From Bacillota bacterium (GTDB taxonomy: Bacteria; Bacillota; Limnochordia; Limnochordales; ZCTH02-B6), in assembly GCA_017578085.1 (NCBI GenBank), contig PKQR01000001.1:1-64000 (forward strand): a DNA stretch of 64,000 nt, read 5' to 3'. Below the pieces are notes generated by a model, which saw nothing but the letters and a program-made list of their open reading frames with translations, did no database searches and was not told where the DNA came from. The position numbers and the translations under genes are program-made. Of this stretch, positions 1 to 7,067 are shown piece after piece (the first letter of the stretch is position 1; every line of letters starts with the position of its first letter).

Positions 1-146
1 TGCCATGGGAGCGCCGGGACGAGCCAAACGTCTTCCCGCCGCGCCCGACGCACGCCACGAGGACGGTGCCCGGCACAAGGCCGGCGTGCTGAGCGAAACC
101 GGCGAAGCACACGCAGCCGGCCGGCGGCCGGGCCCGGGAGCCGGGC

Positions 147-332
147 GTGCCCGCGTTTCGCCACATGGTGCACCAGCCTATGGCCTGGGCCGCATGCGCG
201 GTGTACAACGCCGGCGTCGCGGGCGCTGCGGTGGCGCTGGTTTCGGCTTGGCCAACCGGCCCGTTTCTCGCCCTGCTTGGGGCGGGCGCCGCCCTGGCGG
301 CGCTCAACCTGTTTAGGACGCTGCTCAAATGA
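147..332 (+). CDS. putative small two-helix membrane protein
   Basis: This is a short reading frame of about 61 residues starting at GTG 147 (or ATG 165). The frame is closed by a stop at 90-92, so it is not the tail of a longer gene. Residues about 12-32 and 36-55 are hydrophobic and would form two membrane helices; the C-terminus is basic. Its stop overlaps an ATG at 329 (ATGA) that lies in frame with the DUF2249 gene, which suggests translational coupling. I recognise no family. It may be a small partner of the membrane protein encoded at 561-2102. A competing frame at 5-316 is Arg/Gly-rich and looks like a GC shadow. Confidence 0.35.
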   Translation: MPAFRHMVHQPMAWAACAVYNAGVAGAAVALVSAWPTGPFLALLGAGAALAALNLFRTLLK

Positions 333-370
333 ACCCGGAAGGGACGACGATCAACGGAGGTGCTTTGACG

Positions 371-598
371 ATGGAACCGCTGGTGCTCGATGTGCGGGAA
401 GACATTCGCAACGGGAATGAGCCGTTTCCCAAGATCATGGCGGCGGTGCGCAACCTCGCGCCGGGACAGGCGCTGGTCCTGATCAACAGCTTCGAACCGG
501 TGCCCTTGTACCAGGTGCTAGGGGCCATGGGGTTCAGCCACCGGACGGAGGCGCTGGCCGATGATCACTGGCGCATCACCTTCTACCGGGAAGGCTGA
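371..598 (+). CDS. DUF2249 domain protein
   Basis: This 75-residue protein is a single DUF2249 domain. It shows the family pattern: LDVR near the start, an EPF-x2-IM segment around residues 18-23, the hydrophobic strand ALVLIN, then F-E-P-x-PLY and a GF turn. DUF2249 proteins are small cytosolic proteins often found beside denitrification, hemerythrin or heme-copper oxidase genes; their biochemical role is not established. I chose ATG 371 because GGAGG lies at 356-360. An in-frame ATG at 329 overlaps the upstream stop and would add 14 unlike residues. The gene ends inside the 5' end of the next gene, so the two are probably co-translated. A second DUF2249 gene lies on the other strand at 2849-3097. 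Confidence 0.75.
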   Translation: MEPLVLDVREDIRNGNEPFPKIMAAVRNLAPGQALVLINSFEPVPLYQVLGAMGFSHRTEALADDHWRITFYREG

Positions 599-2102
599 CG
601 GCGCGGGCCGGGAGGCCGCACAGGGACCGCGCCTCCCGGCTGCCTTTGCCCTGGGCGCCGTAATCTACCTCGCGCTGGTAGTGTCGCTGGGGGTGGTCCT
701 GCGGGCCCGCTACGTGACGCCCGTGTGGCTTGGGTTTGCCTTTGGAAACCTGATGCACGCCCACTCCCACGGCGCGTACTTCGGCTGGGCGAGCCTGGGC
801 CTGATGGCGGGCATCTACCGGCTGCTCCCGGAGCTTACCGGGCGGGCGCTCGTGAGCCCGGCGTGGGTGCGCCGGCAGCTGTGGCTGACGCACGCCGCGA
901 CCGTGGGCGCGGTCATCGCCTTCGCCGCCGGCGGCTACAACCCCGTGTCCATCGCGTTCTCGACCGTCAACGTGCTGTTGTGGTACATGTTCGCCGCCCT
1001 GTACTGGCGAAACGTGCGGGGCGCGCCGCGCCCATGGCCCGTGCCGGTTATGTACTTCAACGCCGCGGTGGGCTTTCTCGTCCTCTCGTCCCTGGGCACG
1101 TGGCTGATCACGATCGTCACAGCCGCCGGCCTTGAAAGCCCATTGTGGCGCTCCGCCGGCCTTTACCTTTTCCTGAGCAGCTTCGCCGACGGGTGGCTGC
1201 TGGTGGGGCTGATGGGCCTGGCCGCCGCCTTGCTGCCCGGGAAACCCGTCAGGGAAACGGGGGCCTGGGCACGGCCGTCGCTCAGGTGGCTGGTGCTCTT
1301 GACGCCGCCTGCCTTCCTGGCCTATCTCGTGCCCGCGGGTGCGCCGCCGGTCATCGCGGGCTTGGGCCTCGCCGCCCGGGCCGCCCTGGGTGTCGTGTAC
1401 GGCGTGTATCTGCGGCGGGCATGGGCGGCTTATCGGGGACGGGATGTTCCCGCGGGCGTGGACCGCGGCGCCGACACCCCTGAGCGGGACTTCCCTACGG
1501 CCGCCGCGCGGCTGTGGGGCCTCGCGGCGGGGTTCCTGGCGGTGAAAGCCGCCGTTCACCTGGCCAGCGGTCTGGCTGGGCTTTTGCCGCTGGCCGGAGC
1601 CGTCTCAGACCTCCTGTCGGATCCGCCCCGGCAGCTCTTTGTGGCCTACCTGCACGCGGACCTGCTGGGACTCATCACCTGTGGGCTCCTGGGAGTCCTG
1701 CACGTGCTGTTTGGGCGGAGGCCAACGCCAGGGGGCGAGATGGCGGGGAGCGCAGCAGGTAAGGCCAGAGCGGCAACGGCGGCGCTTGCGGTTGTGCCGC
1801 AGGCCGCCCGCTCGGGGGCGCTGGGCGCGGCCGTGCTCGGGATCGGCGTCGTCGGCATGGTGGCGGCGCTCGCAGGCGCCGGCCTGGCCGAAGCCGGCTT
1901 GTGGCCGGGGATGACCGGCAGTGGCCTCGGCCCTCGTGCGACCACGCTCATGGCGATGTTTAAGATTGCCTTCCTCTTTAGCGTGGTCAGCCTGGCGGGC
2001 GTCCTCGGAACGGTGTTGCCGCTGGGCGTCTTCTCCGCTAGGCTAGGCGACGGGCAAACGGTAGGCCAGGATGGTCAAGGCGACAAAGGCTGCCGCATGT
2101 AG
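561..2102 (+). CDS. 12-helix membrane protein resembling heme-copper oxidase subunit I
   Basis: This protein of about 513 residues has roughly twelve hydrophobic segments, the number seen in subunit I of cbb3/NO-reductase-type heme-copper oxidases. Helix 2 carries a histidine-rich motif (H-A-H-S-H-G followed by FGW). Another histidine cluster sits late in the protein (YLHADLLG-LIT and a following H about 15 residues on). Histidines in these helices would suit heme or copper binding. The classical HH pair and the full ligand set of a working oxidase are not obvious, so this may be a divergent or non-catalytic relative. ATG 561 overlaps the DUF2249 gene by 38 nt, and no better start is visible. 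The 3' end overlaps the converging YwiC-like gene by 60 nt. Membrane localisation is secure; an electron-transfer or NO/O2-related role is inferred from context. Confidence 0.65.
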   Translation: MITGASPSTGKADGAGREAAQGPRLPAAFALGAVIYLALVVSLGVVLRARYVTPVWLGFAFGNLMHAHSHGAYFGWASLGLMAGIYRLLPELTGRALVSPAWVRRQLWLTHAATVGAVIAFAAGGYNPVSIAFSTVNVLLWYMFAALYWRNVRGAPRPWPVPVMYFNAAVGFLVLSSLGTWLITIVTAAGLESPLWRSAGLYLFLSSFADGWLLVGLMGLAAALLPGKPVRETGAWARPSLRWLVLLTPPAFLAYLVPAGAPPVIAGLGLAARAALGVVYGVYLRRAWAAYRGRDVPAGVDRGADTPERDFPTAAARLWGLAAGFLAVKAAVHLASGLAGLLPLAGAVSDLLSDPPRQLFVAYLHADLLGLITCGLLGVLHVLFGRRPTPGGEMAGSAAGKARAATAALAVVPQAARSGALGAAVLGIGVVGMVAALAGAGLAEAGLWPGMTGSGLGPRATTLMAMFKIAFLFSVVSLAGVLGTVLPLGVFSARLGDGQTVGQDGQGDKGCRM

Positions 2103-2882
2103 GATCTCGCCGATGCCCATGCGCAGCGTGTTGACGGGCGTCGCGTCCCGGCGCAGGATGCGGGCCGCCTGAACGAGCCCGGGTCCGTAGGCTAAAGGCG
2201 CAAGCCGCGGTACCCAGCCCGCCCAGGCCGCCGCGGCGGCGCCGAGAACGATGCACGCGTGCAGGAACAGCGACACGAGGCGGAACCCCTGCACCTTGCG
2301 GGCCCGCACCAGAGAGCGCACCCGCAGGGCGCTGGTGAGGAAGTAGGAGAGGCAGAGGCCCGCGAGGCCCCACCCGGCGGGCGGGATATGGCCAAAGGCG
2401 GCGGCGACCTGCAGGAGGAGCAGGGCAACCATGGCGGCAACCCCCGCCAGGCGGCCAGCCACCGCACCCCGCCGCTCCGGGCGGCTTTCGCTGTACGCGC
2501 TGGCGCCGGCCAGCGCAGCGGCGAGGACGGCCAGGACTGCCGTCAAGGCAGAGGCCGTCACCCACAGCCCTACGCCCCCCAAGGCGAGCCCCAGGGTGGT
2601 CAGGAGCAGCGCGGCCCGGCGGGCGGTTTCATCGGGCTCGGGCGCGGTCCACAGCCAGATCTCCCACGGCCGCCGGGCGAAAAACAGCACGGCCGACCCG
2701 CCCGCAAACCACCACGCCGCGCCGCCGGTGCCCAGGGCCGCCGGCGCCAGGATAAGGACCGTGAGCAGCATGCCCCACGATCCGTGCTCCCGGGGGATGA
2801 ATAGGGAGCCCAGCCGCCGCGGCGCGCCGGGCTGGGAAGCGGTTTTGCCTACTGACGCACCCTGGTGATGCGCACCCGCCAT
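2043..2882 (-). CDS. YwiC-like integral membrane protein
   Basis: This 279-residue protein has about eight hydrophobic helices. The N-terminal motif I-P-R-E-H-G-S-W-G (about residues 28-36) is the hallmark of the YwiC-like family. B. subtilis ywiC lies next to fnr and the nar genes, and here too the gene sits in a Crp/Fnr-linked respiratory neighbourhood, but its reaction is unknown. The start ATG 2882 lies inside the end of the upstream DUF2249 gene (34-nt overlap). No alternative start exists before the conserved motif, so the pair is very likely co-translated. The 3' end overlaps the converging gene 561-2102. Confidence 0.82.
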   Translation of the reverse strand: MAGAHHQGASVGKTASQPGAPRRLGSLFIPREHGSWGMLLTVLILAPAALGTGGAAWWFAGGSAVLFFARRPWEIWLWTAPEPDETARRAALLLTTLGLALGGVGLWVTASALTAVLAVLAAALAGASAYSESRPERRGAVAGRLAGVAAMVALLLLQVAAAFGHIPPAGWGLAGLCLSYFLTSALRVRSLVRARKVQGFRLVSLFLHACIVLGAAAAAWAGWVPRLAPLAYGPGLVQAARILRRDATPVNTLRMGIGEILHAAAFVALTILAYRLPVA

Positions 2883-3097
2883 ACGTCCGGTCCCTCAACC
2901 AGGTATTCCCAGTCAAACTGGCCCGGTCTCTCGAACTGGATCTGGTAGTAGAGGGGCTTCGGGTCGTGATCGTTGGTCAGCTCCAGGCTGGCGCCCCTCG
3001 GCAGGCCGTCGAGGACCCCGAAAATGCGGGGATGCCGCTCACGCGGCGGGATGTCCCGCACATCCAGCTGTACGACCGGCTGTTCGCAGCTACCCAT
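2849..3097 (-). CDS. DUF2249 domain protein
   Basis: This 82-residue protein is a textbook DUF2249 domain: LDVRDIPPRERH, a L-E-L-T-N-DHDPKPLYYQ core, an ERPG-x-F-x-W segment and the closing G-P-D-V-W-R-V. The ATG at 3097 is preceded by GGGAGG about nine bases upstream. It is the first gene of a two-gene unit with the YwiC-like gene. The Crp-type palindrome at 3228-3243 lies about 130 bp upstream, so oxygen- or redox-dependent control is plausible. The domain is often linked to nitrogen-oxide or oxygen metabolism, but no enzymatic activity is proven. Confidence 0.85.
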   Translation of the reverse strand: MGSCEQPVVQLDVRDIPPRERHPRIFGVLDGLPRGASLELTNDHDPKPLYYQIQFERPGQFDWEYLVEGPDVWRVRITRVRQ

Positions 3098-3227
3098 GAG
3101 GCATCATCCTCCCATGGATTTCATGTAGCATTCTTGCGCTGCCGGGGCGCCACCTGTCGCACCCCGGCCGCCGGGAAAAGCGTACGCGAGCCGTCCGGTT
3201 TCTGCCGTGACGCCCGGCTCAGCGGCG

Positions 3228-3243
3228 TGTGATCGAGGTCACA
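3228..3243. promoter_or_regulatory. Crp/Fnr-family binding site
   Basis: The sequence TGTGATCGAGGTCACA is a perfect TGTGA-N6-TCACA palindrome, the classical site of Crp-like regulators. It lies between the leftward DUF2249/ywiC unit and the rightward DUF3243 gene. The Crp/Fnr gene at 3698-4399 has a recognition helix of the matching R-E-T type. Clear -10 elements at the standard distance are not visible on either strand, so which promoter it serves is undecided. Confidence 0.6.
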
Positions 3244-3321
3244 GACACGCACATAGGAACTGCGCCGGGCGGGGACTCTAAGGGCGCAGACATTCTTTGG
3301 GAGAAAAGGGGTGGACGCAGG

Positions 3322-3576
3322 TTGGACTTGAACATGCAGGACTGGTCCGAGTGGCGGCAGACGCTGGCCCAGGCCATCGACGTCGGCCACACCATGGGCA
3401 TGAGCGACGAGGAGATCGCCCAGAAGGCCGAGGCCATCGGCGATTTCCTGGCCAAAAACGTCGATCCGAAGAACCCGGAGCAGCGGCTGCTCAAGGAGCT
3501 CTGGGAGGTTGCCGACGAGGAGCAGCAGCAGGAGCTGGCGCGCCTGATCATCGAGGTCGTCAGCAAGGGCCACTGA
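3322..3576 (+). CDS. DUF3243 family protein (YmfJ-like)
   Basis: This cytosolic protein of about 84 residues matches the DUF3243/YmfJ pattern: W-x2-W near the start, a central G-M-S-D-E-E-I-x2-K-A-x3-G-D-F-L-A-K-N-V-D-P and the closing L-W-E-V-A-D-E-E-x-Q segment. The function of the family is not known. The frame opens at 3229, but the family alignment begins near MQDWSEW, so TTG 3322 (purine-rich AAAGGGG about 8 nt upstream) or ATG 3334 is the likely start. The Crp-type palindrome lies about 80 bp upstream. The gene stands alone and converges on the Crp/Fnr gene. Confidence 0.78.
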   Translation: MDLNMQDWSEWRQTLAQAIDVGHTMGMSDEEIAQKAEAIGDFLAKNVDPKNPEQRLLKELWEVADEEQQQELARLIIEVVSKGH

Positions 3577-3697
3577 CGCTCCGGAAAACTTCGCCGGCAG
3601 ACGGCTTCAGGGCGCGGCACGGTGCACTGCGTTGCGTTCCCGCCGTCCCGTGTGGGGGGGTGAGGGCGCCGGGAGCACTGGCCGCGCCCTTTCGCCC

Positions 3698-4399
3698 TCA
3701 CTCCTCGCCCCAAGCGCGCAGGCCCTCCGGGTCGAGGATGGTCACCCGCGAGCCCTCCAGGCGGATCAGCTTCTCCCGCTGGAGCTGCTGCAAGAGCCGC
3801 GTCGTCGTTTCCCGCGATGCGCCGATGAGATTGCCCAGCTCCTGGCGGCTGAGCTGGAGGTCAACCTGAATGCCGCCGGGGACCGGTACACCGTGCCGGT
3901 CCGCCAGGTCCAGCAAGCGCTGGGCCAGCCGCCCGCCGACGCTTTTGAGGGCCAGCGATGCGATTTGTTCCTGTGCCCGCCGCAGGCGCTGGGCCAGCAG
4001 CCGCAGCATGCGCAGCAGGATAGAAGGGTTGGCGCGGGCGATGCGCTCGAAGTCCTCGAACCGGATGAAGGCGATCTCCGCGTCGGTCAGCACTTCCGCG
4101 TTGGCGGGATAGGCGCCGCCGTCAAAGAAGGGAACCACCGCGATGGGGTCGCCGTCGCCCAAAAGGTGCAGGATCTGCTCCCGCCCGTCGGCCGAAACCC
4201 GGTACACCTTGACCCGGCCCGAGCAGATGAAGTACAGCGAGTGGCTGGGCTCCCCCTCAACGAACAGCACCTGGTTCTTGCGGTAGCGGCCCACCACCAC
4301 GGCTTCCGCCAGGGCCTCGAGGTCGGACGGCTCCAGCTCCGCGAAGAAAGGAATGCGCCTGAGGATCTCCGCGGGTCGGTTCGTGCTGCCCGTGGCCAT
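3698..4399 (-). CDS. Crp/Fnr family transcriptional regulator
   Basis: This 233-residue regulator has an N-terminal cyclic-nucleotide-binding-like beta barrel (about residues 15-125), a long dimerisation helix (about 125-150) and a C-terminal winged helix-turn-helix (about 183-207, containing L-S-R-Q-E-L-G-N-L-I-G-A-S-R-E-T). Arg196-Glu197-Thr198 match the residues by which Crp reads TGTGA half-sites. The N-terminus lacks the cysteine cluster of oxygen-sensing Fnr, so it probably senses a ligand or heme-bound gas rather than using an iron-sulfur cluster. ATG 4399 is chosen for the AAAGGGG seven bases upstream; the frame extends to 4435. A perfect TGTGA-N6-TCACA site lies about 450 bp beyond its 3' end. 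Its regulon probably includes the neighbouring respiratory genes. Confidence 0.9.
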   Translation of the reverse strand: MATGSTNRPAEILRRIPFFAELEPSDLEALAEAVVVGRYRKNQVLFVEGEPSHSLYFICSGRVKVYRVSADGREQILHLLGDGDPIAVVPFFDGGAYPANAEVLTDAEIAFIRFEDFERIARANPSILLRMLRLLAQRLRRAQEQIASLALKSVGGRLAQRLLDLADRHGVPVPGGIQVDLQLSRQELGNLIGASRETTTRLLQQLQREKLIRLEGSRVTILDPEGLRAWGEE

Positions 4400-4509
4400 C
4401 GGAATTCCCCTTTCCGGCCGTCGGGAAGCGGGCACCGCTCGCTTCCCGGCGATCGTACCACACCAGCCCCGCCCGCGTCACCGTCCCGCACCCCGGCACG
4501 GCGACAAAT

Positions 4510-4546
4510 GGGACAAGCGTCCGCGGGCAACGCGGACAGTTGTCCC
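4510..4546 (-). terminator. probable terminator of the OsmC gene
   Basis: GGGACAA at 4510-4516 pairs with TTGTCCC at 4540-4546, and inside it GTCCGCG pairs with CGCGGAC around a five-base loop, giving a long stem with one internal mismatch step. On the minus strand it is followed by ATTTGT. It lies about 70 nt past the OsmC stop and ahead of the Crp/Fnr gene. Confidence 0.55.
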
Positions 4547-4615
4547 GGACGCGCTTCGACGATCGCCCGTTTCCCCTGGCAGCGGGCACTGCCATGCTGA
4601 AAGGGGGACCAGTGC

Positions 4616-5062
4616 TTACTGTGCGTTGTCCTCGACGGTAACGCGCCAGCTGATCGGGGCCGACTGGTTGAGCATGGCGGCCACCGAGCAGTACTTTTCC
4701 TGGGACAGGCGCACGGCTTCTTCTAGGCGCGCGCGCTTGTCGGCCAGCCCGGCGCCGCGGAACACGTACTCGACCTCAATGCTCGTGAAGCGGCGGGGAT
4801 GCTCGTCCCGGCGCGTGCCGTGCAGCCGGATCTCCAGGGCGTCAAACGGGATGCGCATCTTGCGGAGGATGTGGACGACGTCGATCCCGCTGCAGCCGCC
4901 CAGGGCCGCCAAGATCAGCTCCATGGGGCGCGGAGCCGTATCGCCGCCGCCCACCTCCTGCGCGGCATCCATCGGAATCGGGTGACCGGAGGGACCACGG
5001 CCGACGAACGACATTCCACCCCGGTACTGGACGGTGAGGGACATGCCGGACGGCGAGCTCAT
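4616..5062 (-). CDS. OsmC/Ohr family protein
   Basis: This 148-residue protein is of the OsmC family, cytosolic dimers that usually reduce organic or lipid hydroperoxides through two cysteines. The expected features are visible: P-M-E-L-I-L-A-A-L-G-G-C-S-G-I-D with the first cysteine at the start of the central helix, and K-Y-C-S-V-A-A-M-L with the second cysteine near residue 128. The start is placed at ATG 5062, where AAGGAG lies upstream; the longer frame to 5149 has no family-like sequence. The 5' end overlaps the start region of the divergent radical SAM gene by a few bases. An imperfect hairpin at 4510-4546 follows the gene. Confidence 0.85.
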   Translation of the reverse strand: MSSPSGMSLTVQYRGGMSFVGRGPSGHPIPMDAAQEVGGGDTAPRPMELILAALGGCSGIDVVHILRKMRIPFDALEIRLHGTRRDEHPRRFTSIEVEYVFRGAGLADKRARLEEAVRLSQEKYCSVAAMLNQSAPISWRVTVEDNAQ

Positions 5063-6206
5063 GCTTGGAGACACTCCTTCGTCCACGTTTGCGAGCGGGA
5101 TTCGCTCTGCCGCGCCCCGGTTCCTGTCCCCGGCGCCGCTATCCGGCAAGCGCTACGCGCGCGCTCCCCTCGTGGTGGAGTGGGAATTGACCCGGGCCTG
5201 CAGCCTCGTGTGCCGCCACTGCCGCGTGCAGCCCATCACGGAGCGCCACGCGGCCGAGTTGACCACCGCGGAAGCGCAGCGCCTCTTGGAGCAGGTCAAG
5301 GCTTTCTCAAAGCCCCCGCCGCAGGTGCTGATCACCGGCGGGGATCCCTTGGAGCGGGCGGACTTGCCGGAGATCGTGTCCTACGGCGCCGGGCTCGGCG
5401 TCCACATCACGGTACACTTATGCCCCACGGACCGGCTTTCAGCCGCGGCGGTCCAGGAGCTGGCCCGGGCCGGCGCCCGGTGCGTCTCCTTGGGGCTTGA
5501 CGCGGCCGACGCGGCGGTCCATGACGGGGAGCGGGGAGAAACCGGCAGTTTCGCGCGCACGCTCGACGCGGCCCGGTGGGTGCGGGAGGCGGGCCTGGAC
5601 CTGCGGATCTTGACGCGGGTTACGGAGATAACCATGATCGGGTTAGAGGCCCTGGCCCGGCTCGTTGTGGAGCTGGGTGCGGCGGAATGGGCCCTCGAGT
5701 TCCCCCTGCCCGTGCCGGGCACCCCGCCGGGGCGCACCGTCAACCCGTGGCAGTACTGGGTGGTGATGCGCTGGCTGGATAAGCTGGCGCCCGACGCGCC
5801 GTTCTCCATCACCACCATCAACGGTCCCCAATGGCAGCGCCTTATTTTCGAGCGCCTGCGGGACCAGGGCGTGCCGCTGGCGGAAATCCGCCGCATGCAG
5901 GCAGCCAACCGCCTTGGCCTGCGGGACGGCCGCGGGATGCTGTTTGTCACCCGCTCGGGCGACGTATACCCGTCGCGGTGGCTGAGGCTGCCGGCCGGCA
6001 ACGTGCGGTCGCGGCCGCTGCTGCACATCTACCGCCGGGCGCCGGTGTTCGCGGTCCTCAAGGATGAGGGGCGCCTGCGGGGCAAATGCGGCTTGTGCCC
6101 GTACCGGGCCATCTGCGGCGGTTCCCGCGCCCGGGCCTACGCCGCGACGGGAGACCTGCTGGGGCCTGACCCCTGGTGCCTGTTCTCTCCGTGGCGCAGC
6201 GCGTAA
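5061..6206 (+). CDS. radical SAM/SPASM protein, AhbD/NirJ (heme-maturation) type
   Basis: This 381-residue radical SAM enzyme carries the 4Fe-4S motif C-x3-C-x2-C at about Cys47, Cys51 and Cys54 within W-E-L-T-R-A-C. The SAM-binding ITGGDPL follows. A C-terminal SPASM-like auxiliary cluster (C-x2-C-x5-C, then a last Cys in D-P-W-C) includes the G-G-S-R-A-R-A-Y-A segment typical of the AhbD/NirJ group. Members oxidise or trim propionate side chains in heme b or heme d1 synthesis, so a heme-modifying role is likely, but substrate cannot be read from sequence. Starts at 5034, 5043 and 5061 are possible; all touch the divergent OsmC start at 5062, and none has a good ribosome-binding site. The true start could even lie further in. 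Confidence 0.82.
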   Translation: MLGDTPSSTFASGIRSAAPRFLSPAPLSGKRYARAPLVVEWELTRACSLVCRHCRVQPITERHAAELTTAEAQRLLEQVKAFSKPPPQVLITGGDPLERADLPEIVSYGAGLGVHITVHLCPTDRLSAAAVQELARAGARCVSLGLDAADAAVHDGERGETGSFARTLDAARWVREAGLDLRILTRVTEITMIGLEALARLVVELGAAEWALEFPLPVPGTPPGRTVNPWQYWVVMRWLDKLAPDAPFSITTINGPQWQRLIFERLRDQGVPLAEIRRMQAANRLGLRDGRGMLFVTRSGDVYPSRWLRLPAGNVRSRPLLHIYRRAPVFAVLKDEGRLRGKCGLCPYRAICGGSRARAYAATGDLLGPDPWCLFSPWRSA

Positions 6207-6290
6207 GCCCACAGCGACCCAGCGACCGAAAGACGCAATGACCCAACGACGCAACGACCCAACGACGCACGACGCAACGACCCAACGCCC
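6207..6290. repeat. tandem 16-nt direct repeat tract
   Basis: This is low-complexity spacer DNA directly after the radical SAM stop. The unit AACGACCCAACGACGC occurs almost perfectly at 6237-6252, exactly at 6253-6268, and partly at 6269-6287; looser copies precede it. No reading frame, hairpin or spacer pattern suggests a gene or CRISPR. Confidence 0.7.
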
Positions 6291-6315
6291 CGCGCGGACG
6301 TGTGTCCTTGGCGGT

Positions 6316-6333
6316 AGGGAGACAAATGTCCCT
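6316..6333. promoter_or_regulatory. near-palindromic AGGGA...TGTCCCT motif
   Basis: AGGGAGACAAATGTCCCT is an interrupted palindrome about 80 bp upstream of the SCO1 start. A second ATGTCC/GGACAT pair spans 6326-6347. It resembles the perfect palindrome at 16144-16159. It may be an operator for the oxidase operon; the regulator is unknown. Confidence 0.35.
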
Positions 6334-6414
6334 CTGCGATAGGACATACCAATCTTGTTCCGCTGGCCCGTGTTCCGCAAAGATCCATACTGGGGGAGAC
6401 GAGGTGAAACTTTC

Positions 6415-7038
6415 GTGACCCGAAAGACAACCCGGCGGCTTGGGCTCGTGGCCGCCCTAATTGTCCTTGTTGGCTTGGCCGGTTGGGGCGCCTGGACCCT
6501 TTGGGGGCCCAAGCCGCTGTCGCAGCAGGCGTTCCACGGCTTCGTGCTGGACCCGCCCCAGCCCGCACCCGAACTGGGGCTCATCGACCAGCACGGGAAG
6601 CCTTTCCGCTTGGCGGACCACCGGGGCCGGGCGGTGATGCTCTTCTTTGGGTACACCAACTGCCCCGACGTCTGCCCCGCGACGCTGATCTACTACACGC
6701 AAGTCAAGCGCGAGCTGGGGCCGCTGGCGGACCGGGTGCGGTTTGTGTTTGTCACGGTGGACCCGGAGTACGACACCCCCGAACGCCTGCGGGAGTACGT
6801 GAACCGGTTTGATCCGTCGTTCTACGGCCTGTGGGGCAGCCCTGAGGAGCTGGAGCCGGTGCTGGCCAACTACGGCATCTACGTCAGCAAGGTTCCCAAC
6901 GAAAACTCGCCCGTCGGTTACTGGGTCAACCACACCGCGCTCAGCTTCGTCATCGACCCGCAGGGGCGGCTGGTGTTGGCCTTCCCCTTCGGCGTCGAGC
7001 CCCAGGATATGGCTGCGGACCTGCGGCGGATCATTTGA
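6415..7038 (+). CDS. SCO1/SenC family copper chaperone
   Basis: This 207-residue membrane-anchored thioredoxin-fold protein delivers copper to, or reduces, the CuA site of cytochrome oxidase. Residues 8-30 form an uncleaved signal anchor. The copper-binding C-P-D-V-C (Cys83 and Cys87) lies in F-F-G-Y-T-N-C-P-D-V-C-P, and the third ligand His173 is in N-H-T-A-L-S-F. All three ligands are intact. The start is GTG 6415, with GAGGTG eight bases upstream; the frame opens earlier at 6355 without a site. It is the first gene of the oxidase operon, followed 29 nt later by the PCuAC chaperone. Confidence 0.93.
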   Translation: MTRKTTRRLGLVAALIVLVGLAGWGAWTLWGPKPLSQQAFHGFVLDPPQPAPELGLIDQHGKPFRLADHRGRAVMLFFGYTNCPDVCPATLIYYTQVKRELGPLADRVRFVFVTVDPEYDTPERLREYVNRFDPSFYGLWGSPEELEPVLANYGIYVSKVPNENSPVGYWVNHTALSFVIDPQGRLVLAFPFGVEPQDMAADLRRII

Positions 7039-7067
7039 CGGCTAGTTCGAGGAGGTGACTCAAAACC

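Noticed and set aside
5..316. Plus-strand ORF at the left edge
   Set aside because: Arg/Gly-rich GC shadow; the 147-332 frame has membrane helices and a coupled stop.
3632..4600. 322-codon plus-strand ORF opposite the Crp/Fnr gene
   Set aside because: Antisense shadow of a well-conserved regulator.
6207..6290. Possible CRISPR array
   Set aside because: Repeats are 16 nt, contiguous and without spacers; no cas genes are near.
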